From contig OY757020.1 in NCBI GenBank assembly GCA_963580285.1, positions 102,923,497 through 102,987,496 of the forward strand: a DNA stretch of 64,000 bases, given 5' to 3'. Both the position numbers and the translations under genes were made by a program. The first letter of the stretch is position 1. Each line of letters starts with the position of its first letter. Positions 20,731-30,999 of this stretch are shown here, piece after piece. Source of the DNA: Lucinisca nassula. Lineage: Eukaryota; Mollusca; Bivalvia; Lucinida; Lucinidae. Below the pieces are notes generated by a model that made no database searches, was not told where the DNA came from, and worked only from the letters and a program-made list of their open reading frames with translations.

Positions 20731-20838
20731 CGTCCCGCGACCATATCAGGTAAAAGTTCCATAAAATTGGAAGCAACGTCTTTAAAATGACCTACATAAT
20801 GTTGACAGGGAGGTAAAACCTCAATTCAAACAAACAAA

Positions 20839-22420
20839 TGCATATTTTTGGCCTTATCCTCACCGTAGCCCCTTCAGTTTTTATCAGATATCCTTGAAAT
20901 TTACATGATAGTAAGTCAGGGATAAAAGCTTGGTTCAGTTCGAAAACTGGTGAGGTAGGCCTATCATATAGTTACGTCCCCTTGATTGCTGAAAATGCTT
21001 ATTTTTGATCTTGTCATCACCGTAGCCCCTTCTATTTTTATCGGAACTTCTTGAAACTTACATGTATGTAAGACAGGGATAAGATGAGTTCGAAAACGGG
21101 TGAGGTCAGCCTATCTGCCATAGAGTTGCTTCCCCTTGATTGCAGATTGCAGAAAATGCCTGCTTTTGACTTTTTCATCAATGTAGCCCCTTCAGTTTTT
21201 ACCAAATCTTCATGTGACTTATATATGAGTAAGTAGGGATAAAAGCTAGGCTGAGTTTGAAAACTGATGAGTTCAGCCTAATTTATGTCCCTATGTTTGC
21301 TGAAAATGCTTATTTTTGACATTGTTTTTATCGGATCGTCTTGAAACTTATTTGTCAATAAGTCAGGGATGCTTGGATGGGTTCGAAAACCGGTGAGGTC
21401 GGCCTTTTTTCATATAGTTACGTCACCCTTGATGACAGAAAATGCCTATTGTGACCTTGTCATCAACGTAACCCCTTCAGTTTTTATCGATTCTTTTAAA
21501 GCTTGCCTATAAGTAAGTCAGGGATAATAGCTCAGATGAGTTGGAAAACTGGTGAGGTTTGCATATCGATCATAGAGTTATGTCCCATTCTTTGTTGAAA
21601 ATGCCAATTTCGGACCCTGTCATCACCACAAGCCCTTCACTTTTAATAGGATCTTCCTTAAACTAACATTTAAGTAGGTTGGGGATCATTACGAAAACAC
21701 GCCTATACAAATACATTGTATTTTTTTCGCCGGATAAATGAACATTTTAGGATGAAAAATTGTAATATTTTTCTTATTTCTGCTCTAAAATATAGACTGT
21801 GGGTACACGTTAGAACCGCCTCACCGAGGCGATTCTAACGAATACCCACACTCTATATTTTAGAGCAGAAATAAGAAAAATAAGGTTTATCCCCACAAAC
21901 CCCATTTTTTCTATATAAAAGCGGGTTTTATGGGGATCAAAATTACATAGGCGTGTTTTCGTGATGTAACAGCTTGGATGAGTTTAAATACTTGCGAGGT
22001 GGGCCAGTCTTTCATAGAGTTAGAGATGATTGCCGGAAATGTCCATTTTTTTGGACATTTTCATCATCATAAGTCCCTTTGTTTTGAACGGTTCTTCCTG
22101 AAACTTACACATAAATAAGTTAGGGATAGATGCTTGAATGAGTTTGCAAACTACATTGTTGGCACATTACTCATAGAGTTAAGTCCCCTTCCTTGCTGAA
22201 AATGGCTATTTTGTATAATTAAATCCTTTGGTTTTGATCGAATCTTCCTGATACTAACTGGTGATGTCTGTCTATCTCTCATAAAGTCACGTCCACTTGA
22301 CTGCTGAAAGTGCCTGTTTTTGACCTTGCTGTCAGTACAGATTGGAACTTCCTGAAACTTTGAGGTGAGCGATTTAGGACCATCACGGTCATCTTGTTTA
22401 CACATTGGAACATCAATTTA
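20839..22420. repeat. Degenerate tandem array, about 155-bp unit, 9 copies
   Basis: The phrase TGAAAATGCTTATTTTTGA, then CACCGTAGCCCCTTC, then AAGTCAGGGATAAAAGCT, recurs near 20839, 20992, 21152, 21300, 21440, 21598, 22036, 22198 and 22304. One hairpin MITE interrupts it. Non-coding; probably the body of a hairpin-headed array element that has lost its ends. Confidence 0.8.
21687..21966. mobile_element. Hairpin MITE H
   Basis: TIRs CATTACGAAAACACGCCTAT and GGCGTGTTTTCGTGATG. Central palindrome GTTAGAACCGCCTCACC / GAGGCGATTCTAAC. It interrupts the 155-bp array. Confidence 0.9.
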
Positions 22421-22424
22421 CTGA

Positions 22425-23040
22425 TACAGTTGATCCTCTTTATACTGGCATTCGTTATAACGACAACACTCGTTATAACAACAGTTTCAACGGAATAAAT
22501 CCTTAGAACATTGCTTAGCCTTGCTTCAGATCGTTGAGGGCTTCTTTCAGGGTGGAAATGCTCATATCGAATCCATAGTGATGGTAGATCATGTTAGAAT
22601 CGCCTCGCCGAGGCGATTCTAACAAATGTCTTCAACTTTTTTCTATGCGTTATCATCACGAAAACACGCCTATACAATTTTTACCCCCTCCAACCCCACT
22701 TTTATATAGAAAAACTGGGGTATACAGGGGTAAACCTTATTTTTCTTATCTCTGCTCTTAAATATAGATTGTGGGTACTCGTTAGAACCGCCTCGATGGG
22801 GCGGTTCTAACGAGTGTCCACAATCTATATTTTGAGCAAAAATAAGAAATATCACATTTTTCATCATAAAATTTTCATTTTATCGGCGATAAAGGTTACA
22901 CAGTATTTGTATAGGCGTGTTTTCGTAATGACGGGAAAAAGGTCCTTTGTTACCTATCATGCATACTCTTAACTCGATAGATTCTTTATAACGCGGCAAA
23001 ATATAAAGGAACAAATGCTGTCGTTATAACGCGGGTTCTC
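22425..23040. mobile_element. Tigger/pogo-like relic
   Basis: The left end TACAGTTGATCC and CATTCGTTATAACGAC are mirrored on the right by GTCGTTATAACGCGGGTT. Inside are a TTAGAATCGCCTCG / CGAGGCGATTCTAA hairpin (22594-22624) and a whole MITE H. CAGTTGA plus GTTATAACGA ends are typical of pogo/Tigger elements. Confidence 0.6.
22654..22930. mobile_element. Hairpin MITE H
   Basis: TIRs CATCACGAAAACACGCCTAT and GGCGTGTTTTCGTAATG, with a central GTTAGAACCGCCTC hairpin. It lies in the opposite orientation to 21687-21966, judged by the TTTATCGGCGATAAAG side. Confidence 0.9.
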
Positions 23041-23167
23041 AGATTTGCTCTTAACATAGACGTTTTGTGTAAAGTATTCTTTTCTAAACACTTGCACACA
23101 CGTTGTTCACAAGCCCGCATACTGATTTGCGCATGTAGCTCTTGAATGAAGGTTTTTAAATCATTGT

Positions 23168-23549
23168 GGGTTAGAACCCCCGTCCCTCGGGGCTTGGAGA
23201 AATAGATTCAGCTGCATGGTGCTTTGCAAAGATGAAACCAACCGTATGCTTTTTTGTTTGTTTTTGTTAAGGTTTTACGTCCCACCAACACTATTTGGGT
23301 CATTTTGCAGACGTTGCGTCTGATTTGTGGGAATTTTACCCGACATTGAGATATAATGACAACTCAAGTCCGACCGCCCAAACACATTCCGTGTCGCTGA
23401 GTACTGGTACACCGCTTAGGTATAAGCCTGGGCGACAGGGTTTGAGAGGTCTTTTCATCTCAATGTCGGATTACAGTCCTACAAAATTGGAAGCAACGTC
23501 TCCAAAATGACCTAAGTAGTGTTAGAGGGAACGCTAAACCTAATTTCAA
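23168..23549 (+). mobile_element. SINE A with an inverted SINE A fragment inside
   Basis: The plus-strand head (CCCGTCCCTCGGGGCTTGGA) and tail (TTGGAAGCAACGTCTCCAAA) are separated by a minus-strand fragment of the same SINE (about 23250-23390, TTTACGTCCCACCAACAC). This is one SINE inserted in another or an inversion; a decayed copy. Confidence 0.75.
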
Positions 23550-23707
23550 AATCAATGTTGGTTATGGGGTCGCCATCTGCCTTGAATTACGATATCGCAT
23601 TAAATTATGGCGATCATTGAACGCCGTGCCCAAGGTATTTGTTTACATATGACAATGCATTGTTAAGAGATATTTACCCTTATTATTTTGTTTACCTTCA
23701 GGCCGCT

Positions 23708-23874
23708 TTGTTTGTTTGATTTGAGGTTTTACGTCTCCATCAACACTATATAGGTCATATTGGAGACGTTGCTTCCAATCTTGTGGGACTTTTACCAAAC
23801 ACTGAGATGAAATGAAATCTCAAATCCTGCCGCCCAATGAAACCAATAGGGTTTATATGCATGGACGGTCCCTG
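23708..23874 (-). mobile_element. SINE A, minus, 5'-truncated
   Basis: It runs from TTTGTTTGATTTGAGG to CATGGACGGTCCC, where the head is missing. Truncation at the 5' side is expected of target-primed reverse transcription. Confidence 0.8.
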
Positions 23875-23952
23875 CTATACATTAGAGTAAATACATAAAA
23901 ATGATGTGTTTGGTATTACATTTGTACTTAGATAGGGGATGTATAAACTGAG

Positions 23953-24014
23953 GGAGGTTGAATATCCGATAAAGAATGAGTGCGCTTATCGGGTGTTCAA
24001 CCTCCCGAGGTTTT
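23953..24014. repeat. Short hairpin
   Basis: GAGGGAGGTTGAAT and CCGATAA pair with TTATCGG and GTTCAACCTCCC around AGAATGAGTGCGC. Probably the core of a small MITE; ends not resolved. Confidence 0.6.
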
Positions 24015-24111
24015 CTAAAATGGCTGAGTCAATAAACTGTATATTACATGCATTTTGATTCACCTTATTTGCATTATCTGCTGGTTCATAGTCTGAAGGT
24101 TATCAGCGTTC

Positions 24112-24173
24112 GAAAAACAGGTAACCAGACCCCCATGACCTTTCAAGGTCAGGGGGATCTGGTTACCTGTTTT
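24112..24173. repeat. Near-perfect hairpin
   Basis: AAAAACAGGTAACCAGA, CCCCC and TGACCTT are mirrored by AAGGTCA, GGGGG and TCTGGTTACCTGTTTTT. It is the core of a longer inverted repeat whose outer parts (ATTTGCATTA / TAATGCAAAT) lie at about 24068 and 24213. Confidence 0.8.
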
Positions 24174-24239
24174 TCCAATATTGACAATGTGCAAGCTAGG
24201 AGCCAGCAAGTAATGCAAATATGGTAAATAGAGCTGATA

Positions 24240-24770
24240 GATCAATTTGAACCTAATTCTTAGTACAGTACACTCTTAACCACAGGTGCTTCAAGTTAAT
24301 ATTTACAGTTTTTACGTTTTTCGCAAAAAAAAAAATAAAAAAAAAATAAATGAACTTCAAGCGTTGTGCTCTTAAGATACAGTGCATGCAAACAGGGAGT
24401 GTGCATGCGCGAAAAAATGTCGCGAAATTTTTCCGAAGAAGAACATGTCCAAAATAAATTTACTTTCGGCAATTTAGGTTATTAAGTGCATTGTTAGTAA
24501 GATCAAGCAAATCCTACATCAACAATAGGCACGATGTCCCGAGAGTGTGTATGCTTGGAAGCCACCTTGTACCCCACCCACCTGCTCCAACACGTGGTCA
24601 AGATTCTGCCCCAAATATACTGTACGCTGGGATTATTGTCCGGTACCTCCCATCTGTCAGCCAATCACCTCCAAGCTAGCCCGCTTTCTTCAGTTCTTAC
24701 TGCAATCTTTGCCAAGGTAGCTCACCACAGGTGATTCGTTTGTCCCCTGTACGTGCAAAGCACTTACGCC
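24240..24770. other. Non-coding, nothing recognised
   Basis: There is an A-rich tract (24327-24350) and open but unrecognised frames at 24491-24734. I see no hairpin, tandem unit or domain. Confidence 0.35.
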
Positions 24771-24818
24771 TATACAATTCTGACTCCCCTTGAACCCTTT
24801 ATTTAAATAGTAAAACTT

Positions 24819-24997
24819 TCTTGTCCTTCGGGATCATTGATTCCATTGTGGAATTTTGAAAATACTTGAGAGTCACTGATGAGGCCTAATTGGCCGAAAC
24901 TAGCTAGTCTGGCCCAGAAAACATGTACACTTCATATTTTCCAGTTCTGTGGTGTAGTCCTTGCTTCCAAAGACAACCCTTTTATAGAACATATTTA
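24819..24997 (+). mobile_element. Retrozyme-like repeat, solo copy
   Basis: It matches the tandem array at 16481-16897 from TGTCCTTCGGGATCATTGAT to TTATAGAACATATTTA and holds one hammerhead. It sits inside an unrelated MITE, so this sequence has moved as a unit. Confidence 0.8.
24858..24941 (+). ncRNA. Hammerhead ribozyme, type I, copy 3
   Basis: Core CUGAUGA (24876-24882), GGCC-UAAUU-GGCC, GAAA, CUAGCUAG, GUC; cleavage expected after 24909. The distal stem I is GAAAATA (24858-24864) with TATTTTC (24935-24941): its outer G-C pair replaces the A-U pair of copy 2, a compensatory change. The proximal stem I (GUCA/UGGC) is shorter than in copy 2. Confidence 0.82.
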
Positions 24998-25574
24998 CAG
25001 GGTTAAACCTTATTTTTCTTGTTTAGATTGTGGGCATTCGTTAGAACCGCCTCGACGAGGCGTTTCTAACGAGTATCCACAATCTATATTTTGAGCAGAA
25101 ATAAGGAAAATATCACAATTTTTCACCGTAAAATGTTCGTTTTTCGGCAGTAAAGTTTACAATGCATTTGCTTTGATTCAGGTCGCTTTGTTTGTTTTAT
25201 TCGAGGTCATTTACAATACAGAACTAATCAAAGCGCCAAAGGCACTGAAATGACAGATTCTATGAGAAAATCAAAACACTGTGAAAACTTACAGACAACC
25301 TTTCTAAAAAGATAATAAAATTTAGAAAAGTAGTTCTGCAAATTCCATTGAATGATATGTTTGCAGATGTCTATACACAAGTGGTATCATGAAATGCCAT
25401 TCGATGTTTCAAATTTTGGAAAGAAACTATTTACGTTTTCAAAACCAAACATTAAAATTCAAGTTTTAACAATACTACTGGCAATTAGTAACATTTTTGT
25501 CTGGTCGGTTGTGGATACCTCCCCCCACAAAAGATACTCTATTTTTCACAAAGAGATCGGAGGAGAAAGGCTGG

Positions 25575-25760
25575 TCAGTCCAGTACATGAATTCCATTGG
25601 CTTGAAGACATTTTTGAGTAAGAACAGCACTATAAACCCGCGCGTAATCCTGCTGGACTAGATATCCCGGATTCTGAGCGTAAACGAATAAATGGAACCA
25701 TGTGAGGCCGACGCACTTGATTGATGTAACGTATCGCTGTTCGGTTAACGTCTCAGCCAT
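25575..25760 (-). CDS. Possible captured exon or spurious frame, copy 2
   Basis: Counterpart of 17641-17826: 61 codons beginning MAETLTEQRY and ending GIHVLD. Function not recognised. See the copy-1 entry for the argument for and against coding. Confidence 0.2.
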   Translation of the reverse strand: MAETLTEQRYVTSIKCVGLTWFHLFVYAQNPGYLVQQDYARVYSAVLTQKCLQANGIHVLD

Positions 25761-26331
25761 GATCTTGAATGTTCTTAATGTCGCTAGCTACATGCAATAG
25801 CTCGACATACAATTTCGCTTATTCCATCCGATCTGTCATGCTCTATTACGCACGCGTCGCCTCGGCATACCTTACACCTATATGTCGAAACATCCCGAAG
25901 CGACAATCGGCGTGATTCACGCTGAAGTGCGATGTGTCACTGAAACGCATATCACGTGAGTCGCTTAGACGCCAATATACATGTACGTATTTCATGCACC
26001 GGCGTAAGTGTTCCGTACTGTGTCGACGTCTTAATTTTGGGTCAGGACAGGGACGTCTAGCTCTCAAAAGTGCATCGCATAAGGGCGACGAACAGTGTCA
26101 GTGCTTATTAGTCGGAAGTTGAAACCCTTTGTTTATCTACAGGTACAGTGTAGCAGATGCCGGCGGAAATCTGCTTAGACGTACTGACGTCGGTCTTCCG
26201 CTACGTCGACGTCCACTAGCGTCTTCTGTTGATTGTAAGATGTCGCTCCAACAGACAAATAGATCACACACATGTGGCACCCAAAATCAGAGTCAACGCA
26301 ATCCGCTTTCCGACCAGCTTCTAACTGTCCA

Positions 26332-26497
26332 TTAGAAGCCTCCGTGGTGTAGTGGTTATGCTACTCGCCTTGTAAACCAGGGATCGCAGGATCGATCCCG
26401 GACTTCTCCAGACTTTCGGATGTGTCTTTAAACCGAGGTATCGTCTCCGTATGACCTTAGCTGTTGGTGGGACGTAAAACTCAAACACTCACTCACT
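26332..26497 (+). mobile_element. SINE D
   Basis: Head GCCTCCGTGGTGTAGTGGTT, box B GGATCGATCCC, tail CACTCACTCACT. Flanks CTAACTGTCCA at 26321-26331 and 26498-26508. Orthologous by duplication to 18427-18622. Confidence 0.9.
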
Positions 26498-26672
26498 CTA
26501 ACTGTCCAGGGTTTAATGAAAAATGTTGCAATACGTTCTCACTTGATGCTTTTTGAGAAAAAAAATACAATTTCTTCTTTTCTAGGCACGACCTTACATC
26601 ACACTTCAAAACTTTGATCCTGAACAAGTGGTTTCTATCAGTGCTGGTGAGAAGGTGGTACACAGGATCGCT

Positions 26673-26973
26673 GGCCCCCGCCCATCGGGGCTTAAAGAAA
26701 TAGATGGGCTGCATGATGCTTCCACGCAGAGCTTAAACCGACCCGCACACGAGTACTGGTAATCTGCTTAGAGGATCTAAGCCTGCCCAGGCAAAGAGGT
26801 GGGAGTCGGACCGTCCATGCATATAAACCCTATTGGTTACATTGGGCGGCAGGGCTTGAGATGTCATTTCATCTCAGTGTCGGGTAAAAGTCCCACAAAA
26901 TTGGAAGCAACGCCTCCAAAATGACCTATACAGTGTTGACGGGGACGTTAAACCTCAAATCAAACAAAACAAA
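26673..26973 (+). mobile_element. SINE A, full length
   Basis: Same insertion as 18797-19096, with flanks ACACAGGATCG on both sides. It was present before the 3.1-kb repeat was copied. Confidence 0.9.
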
Positions 26974-28283
26974 ACACAGGATCGTGGCCGGACTGGTAAC
27001 CATACGTCACGGTTGATTGATTTAACCTTTTTAGCTTAAGGGCATGGTGGCTAAGCGTGTTGTAATCATGCAATCGTTTGGTTTCAAAATCAAAGCACCG
27101 AAAGTGTTGGTGGGATGTAGGTTGGGGTAAAAGTCCTGGGCTGAGATTAAACTGTTTAATTTAACTCTATAATTTCCAAACAAATAGTGAAGATTTTGAT
27201 AAGAAGCGCGTTCTGCAGCGTCCGAACTTGGTCTACACTGTTTGCCAAGCTCACCCTATGATTCCAGGATGACCTTCTTCAGTCTTATGGAATACCCTGA
27301 TTTCACTGCGGCTATTTTCTGCAAGAAAAAGGTTATTCTGAAAAGTCAGTGATAGTCACGTAGACGTAGCTCTGAATCGCTTTTTTTATTAGTAACTTCG
27401 GGTCGAATGCCAAACAATCAACCCAAACATAGCCGAGTCGTTTGTCAGTCTTGGTTACATGTAAGTGTTATCTGTAAAATCTGCACTTGAATAAAATGTT
27501 TGATCTGGCAAACAATGTAGACTAAGATCAAACGCCACAGAACACGGTGCTGATCTTGTTCTACATTTTTTGCATCAGTTACTAAACTTCCGTTAAGTTT
27601 AAATGGATCAGTCCAAGTCCTCGTTCATGACCAGCCTGCATTTAGAGACAATCGGCATGAGTGTTGTCAGTGCTTTGATTTATTCACTGCCTTGAGTTTC
27701 TGGAGTGTACTCATCCATCACTGAAGTTGGGCTCGTCCATTCTGCTAAATATGGCACCAAGAATTATATCACAGGACCTACACTATTTGCATAGGTATCT
27801 GTACCATATTCCAGGGTTGAAAGGGACAGCCTTTCTCGCAAAGTCTGATATACACCTAGTTGTAACTGATCTAGACTTGACCTCGAATGTCGGAAAACCC
27901 ATTAATATTCTGGTATGCAGCTGACCGGCTGGTCTTTAAGGATTAAATATTGACAGCACTGTTAGAAAACAGTGTAAAACCTGAGCAGACGTCTGAGCAG
28001 GTGCCGCATTGATCTAGGTATACAGTCTCGCATGATGCAGCTGATTCATATGAAATGCTGAATATATTCTCTGAAAGGTAAGATAAAATCGTCAAGTCGT
28101 CTGCTTCAAAAGTTTGTATTGCGATTATAGGATGTACAATTTTGATAACTGCGCCTAACCGGACTACATTTTTGTGCGGACTCATATTTCTTTGGCGGTC
28201 AAAGCCGGAAGAAAGTCGTAAGAAAGTCGGAACTACTTTACAACACGCAGGACAGCTAGAAATGACAGATAGAATCTGTCATT

Positions 28284-28516
28284 AATAAAAACTAATGGAA
28301 TGTACAAGATTTTTCTGGGCTAACCTTGGAAAGTAAATTTTTCATTTTGACAGCTGCCTTGGTGAGTACATTCAATATGTCATCAAATCCTGCCAAGTGT
28401 CAAGGAAAGGAAGTGACTAAATATACATATGCAATGGTGTTAAGTTCCAGTTTACCACAACATGTAAATGAATCTATTGAAAATGGATTTCAGCACGGCT
28501 CATCAAAATGCCTTCT
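28284..28516. other. Low-copy stretch with a weak open frame
   Basis: A 64-codon plus-strand frame (28326-28520) is open and not repeat-derived as far as I can tell. No domain is recognised. It runs into the following MITE. Confidence 0.2.
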
Positions 28517-28706
28517 TTAACCCTTATCTTGCTGTTCACGACAACCCCTATCTTTGCAAACAGTGTAGATCCAGGATGACTTCTGAAGAAGCCATCTGAT
28601 CAGGATCTGCACTGTTTGACATTCATTTTATGAATATGTAGGAATAAATTACTTCAAATAATCTGATTGGTTCAAAATCAGAAATGGGTGAGAAGAGTTA
28701 ACAGGT
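28517..28706. mobile_element. piggyBac-like MITE, subtype 2
   Basis: It begins TTAACCCTTATCTTGCTG and holds the CAAACAGTGTAGATCCAGGA core. It is an inverted partner of 28822-29030, 115 bp away. Confidence 0.75.
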
Positions 28707-28821
28707 AAGAATAATGACGGGAGCTTCTTTGATCTGCTATACATGTACATTTGTGTATATTCCTTTTCTGTATTCTTGGGCAGTCTGGGGTGAATGGCTT
28801 CTTTCCAAAGACTCTATCATT

Positions 28822-29030
28822 TTAACCCTTATCTTGCTGAATATTCAGTTTAGCCACACCCATTTCTGACTTTGAACCAATCAGATTACTTGATGTAATT
28901 TATTGCTACAAATTCATGAACTGAATGTCAAACAGTGTAGATCCTGATCAGATGGCTTCTTCAGAAGTCATCCTGGATCTACACTGTTTGCAAAGATAGG
29001 GGTTGTCGTGAACAGCAAGACAAGGGCTAA
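28822..29030. mobile_element. piggyBac-like MITE, subtype 2, inverted
   Basis: Ends TTAACCCTTATCTTGCTG and CAGCAAGACAAGGGCTAA. The core GTGTAGATCCTGATCAGATG is mirrored. Inverted relative to 28517-28706, giving a large inverted pair. Confidence 0.8.
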
Positions 29031-29135
29031 GCACGTGGATGAGTGATGGAGTTGAGACCTCGACAAGGAAATCACAGGCCCGTTACCCATATATGCCTTT
29101 TTAGGGGGCGGGGTGGATATTGGCAAAGGGTGCAG

Positions 29136-29240
29136 ACCCAGATCAGTCGCCGAAGAACGCGGTCTACCCTGTTTGCTTAACGTACATTTTTGTAAAATTT
29201 AACACGTACAAAACAAATTTGACACCCATCTAATTGGAAA
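29136..29240. mobile_element. piggyBac-like MITE fragment
   Basis: GGGTGCAGACCCAGATCAG and a partial right arm CGGTCTACCCTGTTTGC are visible; the ends are lost. Confidence 0.55.
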
Positions 29241-29261
29241 TGGACCACTCCAAACTCATTA

Positions 29262-29620
29262 TGGATTATTAAATTTTATCATATGACGTCGCGTCCGAGA
29301 AATGTAATGACATCATGTAATAAATTCGATTAATCCACTAGTGGATTAACTATGCAAATTAGTTAGAAATACTAATGGCGGAATATTGACAGTTTTGTAC
29401 AAAATCGTGAATTAAATGCGTTTTTGATGTCACATGATAAATAGAATCTTGCAATCGTGCTCATGTATTACTGAATTTATTAAACCCAGTCAGGAAAAGT
29501 GATACATGTAAAATGCTCGACAAAGCCTTGCATTTTATCCTTTTCCTTAACTCCTTTAATAAATTCAATAAAACATGAACACTCGTGTAAGATCCTCTGT
29601 GTCATATATGGGTTGCGTCT
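29262..29620. repeat. Foldback element, inverted copy at 46322-46690
   Basis: Shared blocks are AGAAATGTAATGACATCATG, CACTAGTGGATTAA, AAATGCGTTTTTGA and the inner hairpin ATTACTGAATTTATTAAACC with its complement around GCATTTTATCC. Non-coding. Confidence 0.7.
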
Positions 29621-29757
29621 TATTCTCGGCTAAGCCTCGCATCCGAATTACATAATTTTAGATCCCAACCCCTTCATCATTCCTCACGATGCCATAAAGC
29701 ACCAGTACCTGAAAATGTCCGTTTCCTGCATCTCTCAACAAACGTTTCAAATAGGTG

Positions 29758-29822
29758 AACAATGTGGACCCTGATCAGACTTCTTCCGTAGGAGCAGTCT
29801 GATCTGAATCCACTCTGTTTGC
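29758..29822. mobile_element. piggyBac-like MITE core
   Basis: GAACAATGTGGACCCTGATC and AGACTTCTTCC are mirrored by GGAGCAGTCTGATC and CTCTGTTTGC. Confidence 0.6.
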
Positions 29823-29958
29823 AGACTTTAAAAGTACATCAGCTGATGATATAGTACACGTTTGTTATGAGCGGCGAGCTAAAGTTGAAACGAACCATAC
29901 ATGTAGTTCTGCCAAAACGGCTGAAACAGAAATCCAAAAGATCATGCATTTCATAAAT

Positions 29959-30194
29959 GAGCCCCGCCAAGCGAATTTGTGTCTTCGACCATTCCGTCAT
30001 GACAAATTTTAACTGCGCATGCCCAGCCATTCAGATGGGCCAGGGATATGGTTTTCTGTCTGAAGGTTCTTCTTGATTCACTGCTTGTATGAGTGAGCAG
30101 CGAAGGTTCTGGCGAGACTGCGCGGATGCGCAGGCTCGCCTGAACCTTCGCAGCTCGCATATGCGATAAGTACCAAAATCGCTTGACGGGGCCC
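29959..30194. mobile_element. MITE S (4-bp duplications, GRG ends)
   Basis: The ends are GAGCCCCGCCAAGCGAATTTG and CAAAATCGCTTGACGGGGCCC, flanked by AAAT on both sides. The inner hairpin is AGCGAAGGTTCTGGCGAG. Copies at 43922 (ATTT), 45719 (ATAT) and 53134 (ATAC) also show 4-bp duplications. GRG ends with 4-bp duplications fit Sola2, but this assignment is an inference. Confidence 0.75.
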
Positions 30195-30197
30195 AAA

Positions 30198-30407
30198 TAC
30201 AGCAAAATTCCGCTATTAAGACCACCTAAAATTGAGACTAAGTCATCCTTTAAAAGCTTATTGAGAAGGTTTCAGTTATTCTTTCTATGTGTTGTCTGCA
30301 CACAGTGTCCTCTGGTCAGAGACCACGTTTGGGACTGTTCAAAAGTGGTCTTAAAGACCACTTTTGAACAGTCCCAAATGTGGTCTTAAAATAGGAATTG
30401 TACTGTA
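30198..30407. mobile_element. pogo-like MITE
   Basis: The ends are TACAGCAAAATTCCGCTATT and GGAATTGTACTGTA, with TA at both edges. Two halves of TTCAAAAGTGGTCTTAAAGA form a central hairpin. Confidence 0.8.
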
Positions 30408-30461
30408 CCGTACTCAAAACGGATGCTCTGATAAAGATGTTGCTCTAGTTGCAGACACAAG

Positions 30462-30463
<2 letters not shown>

Positions 30464-30548
<85 letters not shown>
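30464..30548. repeat. (CA)n microsatellite
   Basis: About 42 uninterrupted CA dinucleotides, preceded by GACACAAGATTTA. Confidence 0.98.
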
Positions 30549-30549
<1 letters not shown>

Positions 30550-30608
30550 GTCACCGTGTTATATAGCCTTATAAACCCCGCTTTATAAAGAAAAAAAGTG
30601 TATACATT

Positions 30609-30990
30609 ATTATGCCCCGTGGGTATATGGCTTTTGCCCGACCGTCCAGCGTCCGTTCGTCGGTCCGTCACGCGTTTTTCTGTATCGCATAACTTTGGGA
30701 CCATGCATTCTAGGTTTTTGAAATCTCATATATGGATTCCTTATGGAACAATTGATCCGTATTTTTTTTTTTCGTCCATATGGCGTCCGTCCGTCACGCT
30801 TTTTGATCCTTTTTTTTTTTTTTTTTTTTTTGACTGTTGTCTTATTTCTATCGAAAATAAGGCTATACATTGTATGTTGAAACTTAATCTGCTGACAGAG
30901 CATGGTGAGTAGATGAACAGATTAACTTCTGCTTCTGAAAAAAATCTGAAATATACAAATTGGACTCTGTCAGGAGAAAGTCGTTCGACT
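30609..30990 (+). repeat. Array-element fragment, hairpin-headed family
   Basis: It starts TATGCCCCGTGGGTATATGG, followed by CGTCCGTTCGTCGGTCCGTC and then TCGCATAACTTTGGGACCAT, matching the body of 483-1905. A (T)n run lies at 30810-30831. The body is truncated after one unit. Confidence 0.7.
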
Positions 30991-30999
30991 TCTGAAAAA

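Larger units (their letters stand above)
15283..20838 (+). mobile_element. SINE A split by a 5.3-kb element
   Basis: The 5' part (15283-15458) ends CATCTCAATATCAGG. The 3' part (20731-20838) starts ATATCAGGTAAAAG. Both are on the plus strand and together make one continuous SINE A, with ATATCAGG present on both sides as an 8-bp duplication. This shows that everything between them arrived as, or inside, a single insertion. Confidence 0.75.
24771..25170. mobile_element. Hairpin MITE H interrupted by the ribozyme repeat
   Basis: The left TIR is decayed (CACTTACGCCTATACAATTC). The central hairpin GTTAGAACCGCCTCGACGAG is intact. A 179-bp hammerhead repeat has landed between TAGTAAAACTTT and CAGGGTTAAACC. 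Confidence 0.75.
25226..28283. mobile_element. 3.1-kb repeat, copy 2
   Basis: It starts AATCAAAGCGCC and ends ATAGAATCTGTCATT, the exact complement of AATGACAGATTCTAT at 25249-25263. AACTAAT occurs just outside both edges (about 25222 and 28291) and may be a 7-bp duplication. It lacks a 31-bp stretch present in copy 1 near 18240. It lies outside the foldback-like element. Confidence 0.8.

Noticed and set aside
29839..30225. Conserved frames in MITE S (also 43806-44283)
   Set aside because: The frames are shared only because the MITE is repeated. They run through its hairpin and have no family resemblance.
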